Origin: Phyto melanocephala
Taxonomy: Eukaryota > Arthropoda > Insecta > Diptera > Rhinophoridae
Length of the DNA stretch: 64,000 nucleotides
Assembly: GCA_941918925.1 (NCBI GenBank)
Contig: OW799233.1
Span: 136,346,533 to 136,410,532 of the forward strand
Direction of reading: 5' to 3'
Position numbers and translations under genes: made by a program
Shown: positions 35,283 to 44,508 of the stretch, in pieces
Numbering within the stretch: the first letter of the stretch is position 1
Layout of the letters: every line of letters starts with the position of its first letter
Notes under the pieces: model-generated
The model's input: only the letters and a program-made list of their open reading frames with translations
Databases searched by the model: none
Told to the model about the DNA's origin: nothing

Positions 35283-35385
35283 CATTAAAGTAAAAATCAC
35301 GCATGTTTTACTTGAATTGTACCACTTCATCTTGAGGTGAACTTATGCATTCACTATTTATTTCGTATGCCTTTTTGCTGGGTTA

Positions 35386-35455
35386 CTAGGTTAGGTTAGG
35401 TTGAAAAGGAGGACAGTTATACACTTATGCCCAGTTAGCATGTTGTGCGCTATTT
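35386..35455 (-). repeat. Repeat G, reverse copy with (TTAGG)n tail
   Basis: The reverse complement of 23915-24003: TTAGG units at 35387-35400, then 'GTTGAAAAGGAGG' and 'TTATGCCCAGTTAGCATGTT'. Confidence 0.45.
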
Positions 35456-35469
35456 TTTTCCCCCCATAT

Positions 35470-35756
35470 TCATAAAATTTTAAATGAGTGTGACAGGCAA
35501 GACGCGCGTTGCTTCGCCCCTTAATAAATAAAAATGCATTCTGAATTTTAGTCGAATATAATAAAAATAATATTTTATTGATTTTTATTGTAATGCAAGT
35601 GGGTATACAATATTTTTGGTTTTTCCATTTGCTGTAAAAATAAACAAATTTTTTGGTGTTCTCACTCTGGAGCATGCGACGTACAGCTGGCCATGTGAAA
35701 AGCATGGATTTTCCAAATGTAATCCTGCAACACGCAGAGTTTGTTCTTCTGCTGCA
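35470..35756 (-). pseudogene. Helitron helicase C-terminal fragment
   Basis: The - strand from about 35750 to 35585 reads 'QTLRVAGLHLENPCFSHGQL' then 'YVACSRVRTPKNLFIFTANG', ending 'KTKNIVYPLALQ' and a stop. This is the last motif (VI) of the Pif1-like helicase in Helitron Rep/Hel proteins (compare FSHGQLYVACSRV). Upstream it is cut by MITE-B at 35757. Downstream on the - strand is a GC-rich stretch, GGGCGAAGCAACGCGCGTCT (35518-35499), possibly the Helitron 3' hairpin. Confidence 0.75.
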
Positions 35757-36492
35757 GCCAAAGAAAAAATATGGTTGTGGTAACCATAATCGAAGAGCAA
35801 CATACTATGATTGAATTGTATGATTATGTTTAAAATAATAATGGTTACCAATTATCATTATTGTGTTTAATTAAAGAATCATTCAATAATTATATACTTA
35901 TATGACTACAATTGAAATCGTCAATCTCAGCTTTTTTACGGCAAATTATTGTCTTTTGCTATAACAGACTCATATTGATTGTACTCACCAATTTAATTGC
36001 AATTTTTTACCAATATTTTTTTACATTTTCTCGTTTATTTTTAAATTTTCTTTAATTTTCAAAAATTTTTGTTCCTTTTTTTGACATCTCAAACTTTTAA
36101 AATAATACAAATTTATTCAGCAAGAAGCAGAAGAACAGTTGAAATCAAATTATTATTAAAAAAAATCATAGCTTGATTATTTTGTAATCATACTGTTGTC
36201 TCACTTATTATTTAATGATTATTTTTAATTTTTAATGATTTTGAATAAAATTTTATTTGTGTCAAATTAATTTTTTTAAATCATACTATATTTAATAGAT
36301 AACCATTTCAAAATTTTTACGAAAAGTAATCATTAAATGATACACTTCAAACAAATGCTTGATTATCGTGACAAAATATATAATGAAAGGAACCAAAAAT
36401 GACTATTACTTGTTTTCGACAACCAAATATTGTTTTAGAAAAAATAATATGACCGTCGTAATCATGTCGTAACTATGGTTTTTCTTTGCGTG
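35757..36492 (+). mobile_element. MITE-B, most intact copy
   Basis: The left end 'CAAAGAAAAAATATGGTTGT' (35759) and the right end 'ACTATGGTTTTTCTTTGCGT' followed by G and TA (36492-36494) are inverted over about 20 bp. The body is about 735 bp, AT-rich, with no coding capacity. TA flanking fits a Tc1/mariner-type MITE. It is inserted into, or adjoins, the Helitron helicase relic. Confidence 0.7.
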
Positions 36493-36587
36493 TATGTGAA
36501 TGGTAATAGCGAAGGCAAGGTGAACTTGAAACTATAGTTGCCTGAAGTTGAAAGGCAAATTAGTGGGAGCCATTGGAATGCGTGGAG

Positions 36588-36965
36588 GTAGCTAAAAATA
36601 ATTACTTATTTTTAATGGGGGTGGCACTGCCCACTTTTCCAATTACGAAATTAATAGTCATGACAGCTCAAAATGTGTACAAAGTTCCAGAAAAATCGGT
36701 CAAGTGCAAGTAGCCAAAAATTATAACTTATTTTTTATGGGCGTGGCCCTGCCGACTTTTCTAATAACGAAATGGTATAGTCATGACAGCTCAATAGGTG
36801 TGCAAAGTTCCAGAAAAATCGGTAAAAAGCAAGTACCTAAAAATGATAACTTATTTTTTATGGGCATTGCACCGCCCACTTTTTACCACCCATAAGTCAT
36901 CCCTGGAATGTGTACAACAACTTGCCAAGGTTTGAGTCCGATCGGCTTTACGGTTTCGGACACAC
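36588..36965 (+). repeat. Repeat D, 122-bp tandem units
   Basis: The start 'GTAGC.AAAAAT' recurs at 36588, 36710 and 36833 (122-123-bp step), each with 'TTATTTTTTATGGGCGTGGC' and 'AAAGTTCCAGAAAAATCGGT'. The third unit is partial and followed by 'TTTCGGACACACAGACAAAC'. GGGCGTGGC motifs in tandem resemble INE-1-type interiors. Confidence 0.75.
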
Positions 36966-37149
36966 AGACAAACAGAGTTTCATTTATATATATTTTTGCA
37001 TAAAAATTTCCTTAAAAAAAAATTTTAATAAATTTTATTTTTTTATGACTATAAACCTTACGCATACATATTTCATTATTATTATTAAAAAAAAAACAAA
37101 CAAATAAATTCTACCCGATGTAACAAACTTTTATTAGTCACTCGTAAAT

Positions 37150-37462
37150 TAGAAGAACATATTATTATAAAATCCCCCAAAAAAATAATGTTAGAATGTA
37201 TTCATTTTGTCATTTCGTTTGTAACACAACAAAATATTTATTTAAGATCCCATAAGTAAATATTTTCTGAGAAATCACTCTGAAACACCTAGTTTAATGA
37301 AAATTTTTCAAATATTCTGCTGCAAAACACTTATATTAAAAAAAAATAAATAATAGTTGTCAACGAAATAATTAATTTTATGAGACAAAAGTACTATTAA
37401 AAATTGGTGGTGGGTATCAAAACTTCAGCACTGCCGAATGTAGTGCTCTGTCTTGTTTTTTT
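37150..37462 (-). mobile_element. HINE-A relic upstream of lipase gene 1
   Basis: A reverse-oriented, internally deleted HINE-A: end B traces at 37165-37215 ('CCCCCAAAAAAATAATG', 'GTCATTTCGTTTGTAACAC') and end A at 37405-37457 ('TTGGTGGTGGGTATC', 'CACTGCCGAATGTAGTGCTC'). It ends about 90 bp before the TATA box of the lipase gene. Confidence 0.65.
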
Positions 37463-37550
37463 TATTATTCTAATTACTAAATTATATTGTCAAGGTCAAA
37501 GTTTTTAGTGATTGTTACTTCGTTCAAAGAAAACATAGATACAAGTTTTA

Positions 37551-37558
37551 TATAAAAG
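37551..37558 (+). promoter_or_regulatory. TATA box of lipase gene 1
   Basis: TATAAAAG lies 49 bp upstream of the ATG; an initiator-like TCATAAT at 37581 is about 30 bp downstream, which would give a 5' UTR of roughly 20 nt. Confidence 0.75.
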
Positions 37559-37599
37559 GTGCTCTGCTTTGGACAAATAATCATAATCATTTTTTAACA

Positions 37600-38689
37600 A
37601 TGAAACTTATTTTGTTATTAGCATTCTGTGCTGCGGCAGGTAAGAATTCTATCATAACTATGTTGTTCCATATATGAATAGAACTAATGAAAATTTCTCA
37701 TTCTAAAAGCTGCTAGTTTGTTTCCTGAGGATGAACGAATCAGTGGTGAAAATGGTTGGTATGTTCCTCAATCGGATGGTAGTTTGTTGTGGACTGAGAA
37801 GGAACTTGGCGAAAAGTATCTAGAGACTATGTCCAAATTTGAAGATGTATTAATTGTCAATCCTGTTAAATGCTTTTTGTATACCAAAGATAATCCAGAC
37901 CTGGGCCAAGAAATCGTTGCCAGTAAGGAATCCATTGATGCTTCTAATTTTAATGCCAACAATCCCACAAGAATTACCATTTCGGGTTGGAATACAAACT
38001 TGTTTAGCTATACTAATATTGCTGTACGTGAGGCTTATTTGTCTTTAGGTGACTATAATATGATATCCGTTGAATGGAGTCGTGCTCGTTCTGCAGACTA
38101 TGCCAGCTCTGTTATAGCTATTCCCGGGGTGGGTAAAGAAATTGCTGCCTTGGTAGACTTTTTGGTTGAAAACTACGACTTGAATTTGGATACTTTGGAA
38201 ATAGTTGGTCATAGTTTAGGTGCTCATGTGGCTGGCTTTACTGGCAAGAATATTATGAGTGGTAAAGTTCATGCCATTATTGGCTTAGATCCCGCCTTAC
38301 CTTTATTCAGTTATGATAAGCCCGACACTCGCTTATCTAGTACTGATGCTTTATATGTCGAGTCTATACATACAGATGGAGGAAAATTGGGCTTTTTAAA
38401 ACCCATTGGTCAAGCTGCTTTCTATCCGAATGGTGGTGAATCTCAGCCAGCATGTGTTATTAATTTAATGGATTCTTGTGATCACATGATGGCCGTATCT
38501 TACTATGCTGAAGCTTTAAAAGACAATACCTTTGCAACGATTAGATGTTCCAGTTATGAGGATGCTGTGACTAACAGTTGTGGTTCCGACTATAGCTCAG
38601 TGCGCATGGGTGACATGTCAAATGATTTAGGTACAAGTGGTGTTTTCTATGTACCCGTTAATAATGTTCCTCCTTTTGGTCCAAATTAA
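37600..38689 (+). CDS. Secreted lipase, pancreatic-lipase-like family (gene 1)
   Basis: Two exons, 37600-37639 and 37710-38689, around a 70-bp intron (GTAAGA...AAAG) splitting codon 14; 339 aa. Residues 1-16 (MKLILLLAFCAAAAAS) are a signal peptide. The alpha/beta-hydrolase has the nucleophile elbow GHSLGAHVAG (Ser182), Asp207 in GLDPALPLF and His272 in SCDHMMA: a complete triad. Cys262-Cys270 define a very short lid loop, as in insect midgut lipases and phospholipase A1-like relatives, so phospholipids or galactolipids may be substrates (inference). The motif normally reading HGW is SGW at 105-107, so the His of the oxyanion-hole HG dipeptide is replaced. It resembles the Drosophila CG6271/CG6277-type lipases; the exact orthologue is unclear. 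A poly(A) signal AATAAA is at 38864. Confidence 0.93.
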
Positions 38690-38863
38690 AGACAAAGAAT
38701 AATTAAATGTAAAGTCTACTTGAAATATATTTAAATGAAATATTTCTTAGTTTAAAACAATATGTTATTCACATGCTTATGAACATAAATATACCAGTCA
38801 TGAAATTATTCATCAGGTAATCGGAATATTTGTTTAAATTTTAATATGAAAGTTGGCTTTTTA

Positions 38864-38869
38864 AATAAA
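38864..38869 (+). terminator. Poly(A) signal of lipase gene 1
   Basis: AATAAA, 175 nt after the stop codon; it is the first canonical hexamer on this strand. Confidence 0.5.
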
Positions 38870-38879
38870 AAAGAGAAAA

Positions 38880-40640
38880 GAAAAATTTCGTTTTTATTTA
38901 CATATAACGTTTGGCGGCTGTAATTTTGACGATTTTTTAGTGAAAATTAGGAAACTGAGGAGTGACAATTTCGTGTGCAACGACTTTTACAATTGACTGA
39001 TTTGTTGATATTGTCTTTCTCTCTCTTTCTTTTTATCTTCCTGCATGACAGAAATATTTGGTATTGAAATTATTTTACTAACATATCGAAGCTATACAAA
39101 GAAAATGATACATATTTTTGAATAAAGATATTATTCCATAGCGATTACTGTTAATAACAAAATATTTTATTCCGGAAAATTTTTTCTTTTAAATGTTTCT
39201 TATTTTTTTGAAATTGTTCTTTGAATGTTTGTTATTTTTTGTTTTGAATGACTGACTACTCTATTCAAATTTTGTTGATGATTTCTTTTTTTTAATTTTT
39301 CTTAAATGGACATCAGTAGTACAAATGCAAAACAAATTTTATAATTTACTTATTAATAGTTTTTAATACATAGTCTTAGTGTGATTAATATGTTAATATA
39401 TCCAGAGAAACGCAGAACTTAATTAATGGACTTAATGTTTAATACGTTGTTGCTCTGCTACTGAAATCATGCCAAATTAAGAGAAATATCTTTGATCCTA
39501 GTAAAACTGAAAATTAGTAAAATAAGAAATAGAAGGCAAAGGACACAAAATAATAGATTAAATGACAACAAGTAGTTAAAGGTCATAAAAAATAAATTAT
39601 TTCATAATGTCTACCTGTACTTGTAACATCAAAAATGAGATAAAAGCTAAATTAAAAATATTCTTGTAGTTACAAGCAGTTCCTAGCAACACCGCTTAAT
39701 GAACGTGGAGATCTAAGAGAATTATAGAAACTATTTCCATAAGTTTTAATTTGAAAACAGAAAAGGTAGAACAACATAACGTACTACTTTTCGTATCTAG
39801 CTCTTTTACAAAAAAGTAGTCGGAGTAACCTGAATATTGTGCAGTTATGTTTCGTCAAAATGATTACAATTATCTAGCCCAGCTTTAAATGGAAGTTCTA
39901 ACAAATAATATTTTTAAGGACCTTTGTTTTCTTTTTTGCTATACACTTAATTATAATTTAATTGTACTCCCTCTTTTTCGCACATCTCTTATCTTAGCGC
40001 TATTCCTTAAAAACCCAGCAAAAACAATTGGAAGTAGTGCAAACCGAATTACATTAACAAGACTTCTAAATCAATTGTGTAAAAGCATTAATTGTAAATG
40101 ACTTCCTAACTGCAAAATAATTTTTAATAAATGATGGTCTTAAAAATAAATGCAAAATCATGCAAAGTATCTTAAAGAATTCATGTAAACAAACAAATTC
40201 AACTCATGAAATATCCGATGCTTTTCACCAAATATACATGAGTTCCGTGCAATTATTAGAATGTAGTCCAGTTCATTAATATATTCATGTAAACACATGA
40301 TATTCAATGACACGCTAATGTTAAAATCATTAGTGTTTTCACCTAAATTTAATCACTTCGTCACCAGTTGAACCCCTGCAAATTCACCCCTGTAATAGAT
40401 TTTTTTGGTGGGAATAAATATTACATACCGAATACCTCTCGCATAAGGTAAATTGATATATTTATACGTCAACGCAAATAAATGGGCTTAATATATGCAT
40501 GTTACGCCCAGCTTAGGGCCCACCTACTTGAGCGTATGCCTGTTTATGTACAGCTGCGATCAAAACAATAGCACAAACCCAAAAGTTTAAGCAAATCTAT
40601 TTACGTGCTGAAAAATTTTCTTTTGATTTCACCAAAATAT
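38880..40640. other. No gene recognised
   Basis: AT-rich intergenic DNA. A solitary ACCCAGCAAAAAC terminus (40013-40025), like the ends at 18638 and 35371, is the only repeat signal noted. Confidence 0.45.
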
Positions 40641-40654
40641 TTGTTACAATAATA

Positions 40655-41834
40655 ACAAGTTAAAGCACTATATTCGGCTGTGCCGAATATTTTGTACCCT
40701 CCACCAATTTTGTGTAATTTTAAAGCACATGGAATAATCTCTTTATGTTTATGTGGTTTAATCTTAAGGGCCAATGTTGAATTCGAACTACACCTAGACG
40801 TGAAATTTTATTTCTGCATTTCATTTGACATTTCTCAATTTCAATCTAACTCAATTTGAACCATGAAAAGATACACCATAGAGCAACGCGTTAAAGTTAC
40901 TCAGGCTTATTATGAAAATGAGCGTTCAAATTAAAATGCATTTCGTGCACTTCGTGATTCTTTTGGTCAACATAATCGTTCAAATTCGTCTACAATTGGA
41001 AAAATTGTGAAAACATTTAAATTTCAGCAAAACAGTTCTGTATGGAATGTGAAAGCATCTGTGAATGCCTTCTTAGTTCGTTGAACGGATAACATTGCTG
41101 TTTTTCGCGATAGTGTGGCAAAAGAGCAGTCAACCTGGACTCATCATCGTACCCAAGAATTGAACATCAACATTGTCATTGAAAATTTGGTTCATCGGAT
41201 GGAGGTGTTCCGCCGAGGTCGCGGGGGCCATTTGGCCGATTTAATTGAACCATACCAATATTATCATAATAAAAAGAAATGACAATAATTTTCTAAATAA
41301 ATTGTGGTTTATTTAAAATCAAACACTGCCCTTAAAATTTAATCACCCTTCATAACTTCGATATGCTAGTAAAATGTTTTCGTAAACTTAGTCTTTCAGT
41401 GAAAATGGGCGTGAAAGTTGGCGTGTCATTATAGTTGCCGCTCATAAATACAACTTAGATATTTCAATATAGTCATTTATTTTCCCAAAAACTTTGTCAA
41501 TAGAGAAATTACATGCATTTTAGATAAACCGTTATATGGGAGGTAGACTTTAAAGTGGGCGTGTCATCTTAAATTTTTGGCAAAACAGTAACATTGACTA
41601 GAGAGCTACATATACATATGTGCGAAATTTTATCAGCATACCGTTAATTCTGTCGGTTCTATGAGCATTTTAATTTCATTGACAGTAAAAAATGGGAGTT
41701 AAAGTAGGAGTTTTAATATAGTTTTTACTGGAAAATCCAAATTAGATTTTTTATTCTTCAAAAAACTTTGCAATAGAAAAATTATATGAATTTAAGATAA
41801 AGCGTTATATGGGTGGTGGGCGTATAAGTTGTAA
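40655..41834 (+). mobile_element. HINE-A copy 3 with mariner derivative, 3'-truncated
   Basis: It starts 'AGCACTATATTCGGCTGTGC' with an intact hairpin (40671-40687). The mariner derivative is at about 40749-41350 and diverged internal units follow at 41440-41830. It breaks at 'GGTGGGCGTATAAGT', where a MITE end begins. Confidence 0.7.
40749..41350 (+). pseudogene. Internally deleted mariner derivative, best-preserved reading frame
   Basis: From the ATG at 40863 the frame reads MKRYTIEQRVKVTQAYYENE with one stop at codon ~24, then 'NAFRALRDSFGQHNRS' and 'STIGKIVK' (the two helix-turn-helix region of Tc1/mariner transposases). After a second stop come 'VFRDSVAKEQSTWTHHRTQE', 'LNINIVIENLVHRMEVFRRG' and 'RGGHLAD'. 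The C-terminal 'VIENLxHRxEVCRRxRGGHLADI' follows the linker directly, so the DDD catalytic domain is deleted. The left inverted repeat is degraded; the right one (…AATTTAATCACCCTT) ends at 41350. Confidence 0.7.
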
Positions 41835-41837
41835 ACT

Positions 41838-41900
41838 TTGTTCACAACTGATAATCAGCTGGGCTAAAGAGCTCACCTGATATGAATTCGCCTTGATTGC
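41838..41900. repeat. Right end related to the 14327-14535 MITE
   Basis: 'ATAATCAGCTGG...ACCTGATATGAATTCGCCTTG' parallels 'ATAATCAGCTGA...ACCTGATGAATAAATATGCCTTG' at the end of the 9-bp-TSD MITE. No left end is present, so it is a truncated insertion into HINE-A. Confidence 0.5.
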
Positions 41901-42586
41901 GACGATATCAAATGACGATTTAATGAGCCATTGCTTATTTGACTGTGTGGCAATTAACTAGACGATGTACATGTAGGTGTGTTTACACATTTTCTGCATA
42001 CCCGGTTTGCTGAAATTTGAGCACAATTTTGTTATTGTATATATGATCGATTATGCGGATCAGAAATATCACAAATTGCACCAAATGCATTTTTATTTGA
42101 ATACCAATTTTCGCAAAAGCGTTCAAAAATCCTAATACGCTGCTGAATTGTTTACCTATTTAGGGTTGGATTTTTCTAATACTGAAATAAAGAAATGTCA
42201 AATAAGGTTGGCCAAAAAACATGACGTTAAGACTTACAATTAACTTCGTGCATTATGGTTAGGCCAACCACGCTTATACCACGTAAATATTATTGTCCAG
42301 TATTGTCCATATCTACAGACGTATTGAGTTCTTTAAAAAATAAAACATTATGGTCGGTAACGTGGGCCATTGATGATATACTTTTAGTACTACACTAAAC
42401 TAAAGGCTTTAGAAAATAGCACTTATTTATGTTAGATGTCGAAAACTCGATCCAATTTTTTTTACGTTTGTTTAATGCAATTCCAATAGCGATATGTATG
42501 AGTTTTTAAACTTAATTTTTCAAAACTGTGAAAAAATCAAAGTCTATTGTTAAAAATATTAGTCCTCAAAAACAAAATTTATGATA

Positions 42587-43052
42587 ACACCGTGTAACAA
42601 AAATTAGTTTTTTAAGGACATGAAAGTTTCGATATTGCTATTAATCTACAGACCAGTACAGTTAAGGGCTATAATACACGGCATGTTTTTTACATCTGAC
42701 TTTAAAATTTGTGAGACATATGTAAATCCACATGTCTGTCAAAATTGTACTTTTACGCTGACTGCTTTAAAGCAGCAGAGATTTCTGCCAACGTCCTGAT
42801 GTCACATGTTTTTACAGAAGAAAATAGAGCGCACTCTAATTAAAATTTTGTCAGATGTCTCAACACATGTTTTTTTACAGAAGTAATGTTTAAAAGGTAA
42901 CACACGACATGCTAATACATGCCGTGTATTAGCTCCTTAAACTGTGTACTTAGGTTTTAAGATTCTTAACTTTTGTCCCCTTTATAAGAATAAGGCTAAA
43001 AGTATATAAACAAAATATATTTCACCAGATACTGTAACACGGTGTAATCTTT
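42587..43052. mobile_element. Candidate element with ACACCGTGT ends
   Basis: 'TAACACCGTGTAACA' (42588-42602) is inverted relative to 'TGTAACACGGTGTAA' (43034-43048). The stretch between them contains the 42666-42936 MITE. No coding frame and no clear target duplication. Confidence 0.4.
42666..42936. mobile_element. 271-bp MITE flanked by TTAA
   Basis: The inverted ends are GGGCTATAATACACGGCATG and the complement of GGAGCTAATACACGGCATGT; TTAA is on both sides (42662-42665, 42937-42940). Because TTAA is itself palindromic it could be part of the repeat, but TTAA duplication would fit a piggyBac- or Kolobok-type MITE. Confidence 0.65.
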
Positions 43053-43139
43053 GGTTACGACTTTGTCACGTTGGTGTGCACGAGCTACATATAAATGTAA
43101 TTTTAGAACAGTTTAAAAAAAAAATTCTGTTATTTTAAT

Positions 43140-43492
43140 TTGAAAAAGGGTATATGTATATAGGTTTGTCATTCAGTGTAAAATTGCTACAATTTTCATT
43201 TCCAATTAAGCTCTGTCACTCTGTCCGTGTGTATCTTGAAATCAACTTTTTGAAGCCCCCCCGACATCGCTTGGACCCGGGTGAGGTATTAAAATGTCAG
43301 AAATATTCCAGAGTAGATCGGTATTGAAGATCAAAAACATCGGTACATAAACAACTGATATAAGCAAAAACCCACGACCACCTCGATTTTTTTTCACAAA
43401 AACAACAGTACAACAACAACATACATACATACAAACGTGTATACTGGTTAAAGAAAACGTGGCATCGAATCCCAGCTGAGCAAAAAAAAATT
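43140..43492 (-). mobile_element. HINE-C, diverged partial copy
   Basis: A reverse-oriented, older copy: 'GTCATTCAGTGTAAAATTGC', 'CCCACGACCACCTCGATTT' and 'GGCATCGAATCCCAGCTGAG' in HINE-C order, ending at 43492 where another HINE-C copy starts in the same orientation. Confidence 0.6.
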
Positions 43493-44210
43493 TTTTTATT
43501 ATAACCTTCACCTGTGGTGCACAAGGGTATATATAGCTTTGTCATTCCGTTTGTAATTTTTACAATTTTCATTTCCGACCCCATAAAGTATATATTTTCT
43601 AAAAGCTTATGAATAGAGGAGTCGATTAAGCCCTGGCCGTCTGCCCGTCTGTCCGTGTGTTGATTAAAATCTACTTTTAGAAGCAACTATATGTTCCTCA
43701 GATCTCTATATGGTATCAAAATCTTGGAAATATCCAGGAATGAATCGCTGTTGAAATTCAGCACAATCGCCCTATAACTTTCTGAGATATGAGCAAAAAA
43801 CCACGACCACCTCGTTTTTTTCACAATTGAAAGAACAATCTACATACATACTGATTAAAGTAAACGATACATCGGATTCCAGCTGAGCCAAACAAATTTT
43901 ATTTTATTTTATTTAATATATTATTTATATTTTATTATTTTGTTTTATATATTCTTTTTAATTTTTTTTAAAATTTTTTTTTGTAATTTTTTTTTATTAT
44001 TATTTTTTTTAATATATTTTTTTTTGTAATTTGTTTTGGCATGTTTTTTACATATATAGGTACAATGTACCTGGTACATACATATGTACATACATACGTA
44101 TTTTATATAAGATGATGAATGGTGATACAAACAATTGTTATTGCATGACTACACGTTGTGAAGGGCATATAAGATTCGGCACGGCCGAATATAGCACTGT
44201 TTCTTGTTTT
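43493..44210 (-). mobile_element. HINE-C copy 3
   Basis: Reverse orientation: degenerate 'TATAACCTTCACCTGTGGTG' at 43500, the CCGTCTG-type tract at 43638-43655, 'CAGCTGAGCC' at 43882, GTGAAGGGCATA at 44158-44169 and the hairpin ATTCGGCACGGCCGAAT at 44174-44190. The inner A/T tract is at 43895-44035. Confidence 0.75.
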
Positions 44211-44230
44211 TTTATAAATTTTTAAAAAAA

Positions 44231-44321
44231 ATAACTTTTATGTATGTATGTATGTATGTATGAATGTATGTATGTATGTATGTATGTATGTATGTATGTA
44301 TGTATGTATGTATGTATGTAT

Positions 44322-44322
<1 letters not shown>
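44231..44322. repeat. (TATG)n / (ACAT)n microsatellite, 3' flank of the R1-clade element
   Basis: About 23 TATG units with one interruption (TGAATG near 44260). It runs directly into the poly(T) that is the retrotransposon's poly(A) tail. Confidence 0.95.
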
Positions 44323-44355
<33 letters not shown>

Positions 44356-44508
44356 TAACGAGGTGAAATCATCGAAAGACCCTGGTACTCAGGTCAACCA
44401 GGAGTGCGTGACTTTAACACGCTAAAACACCTCGGTACACTAGCCCAAAATCCCTGCGGAACTACCACAAAGCTATACATCGCAGGGGGGGAAGGTACAA
44501 CACCCAAA

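Noticed and set aside
37768..38048. Other-frame ORFs over lipase gene 1
   Set aside because: Shadows of the real reading frame, without motifs.
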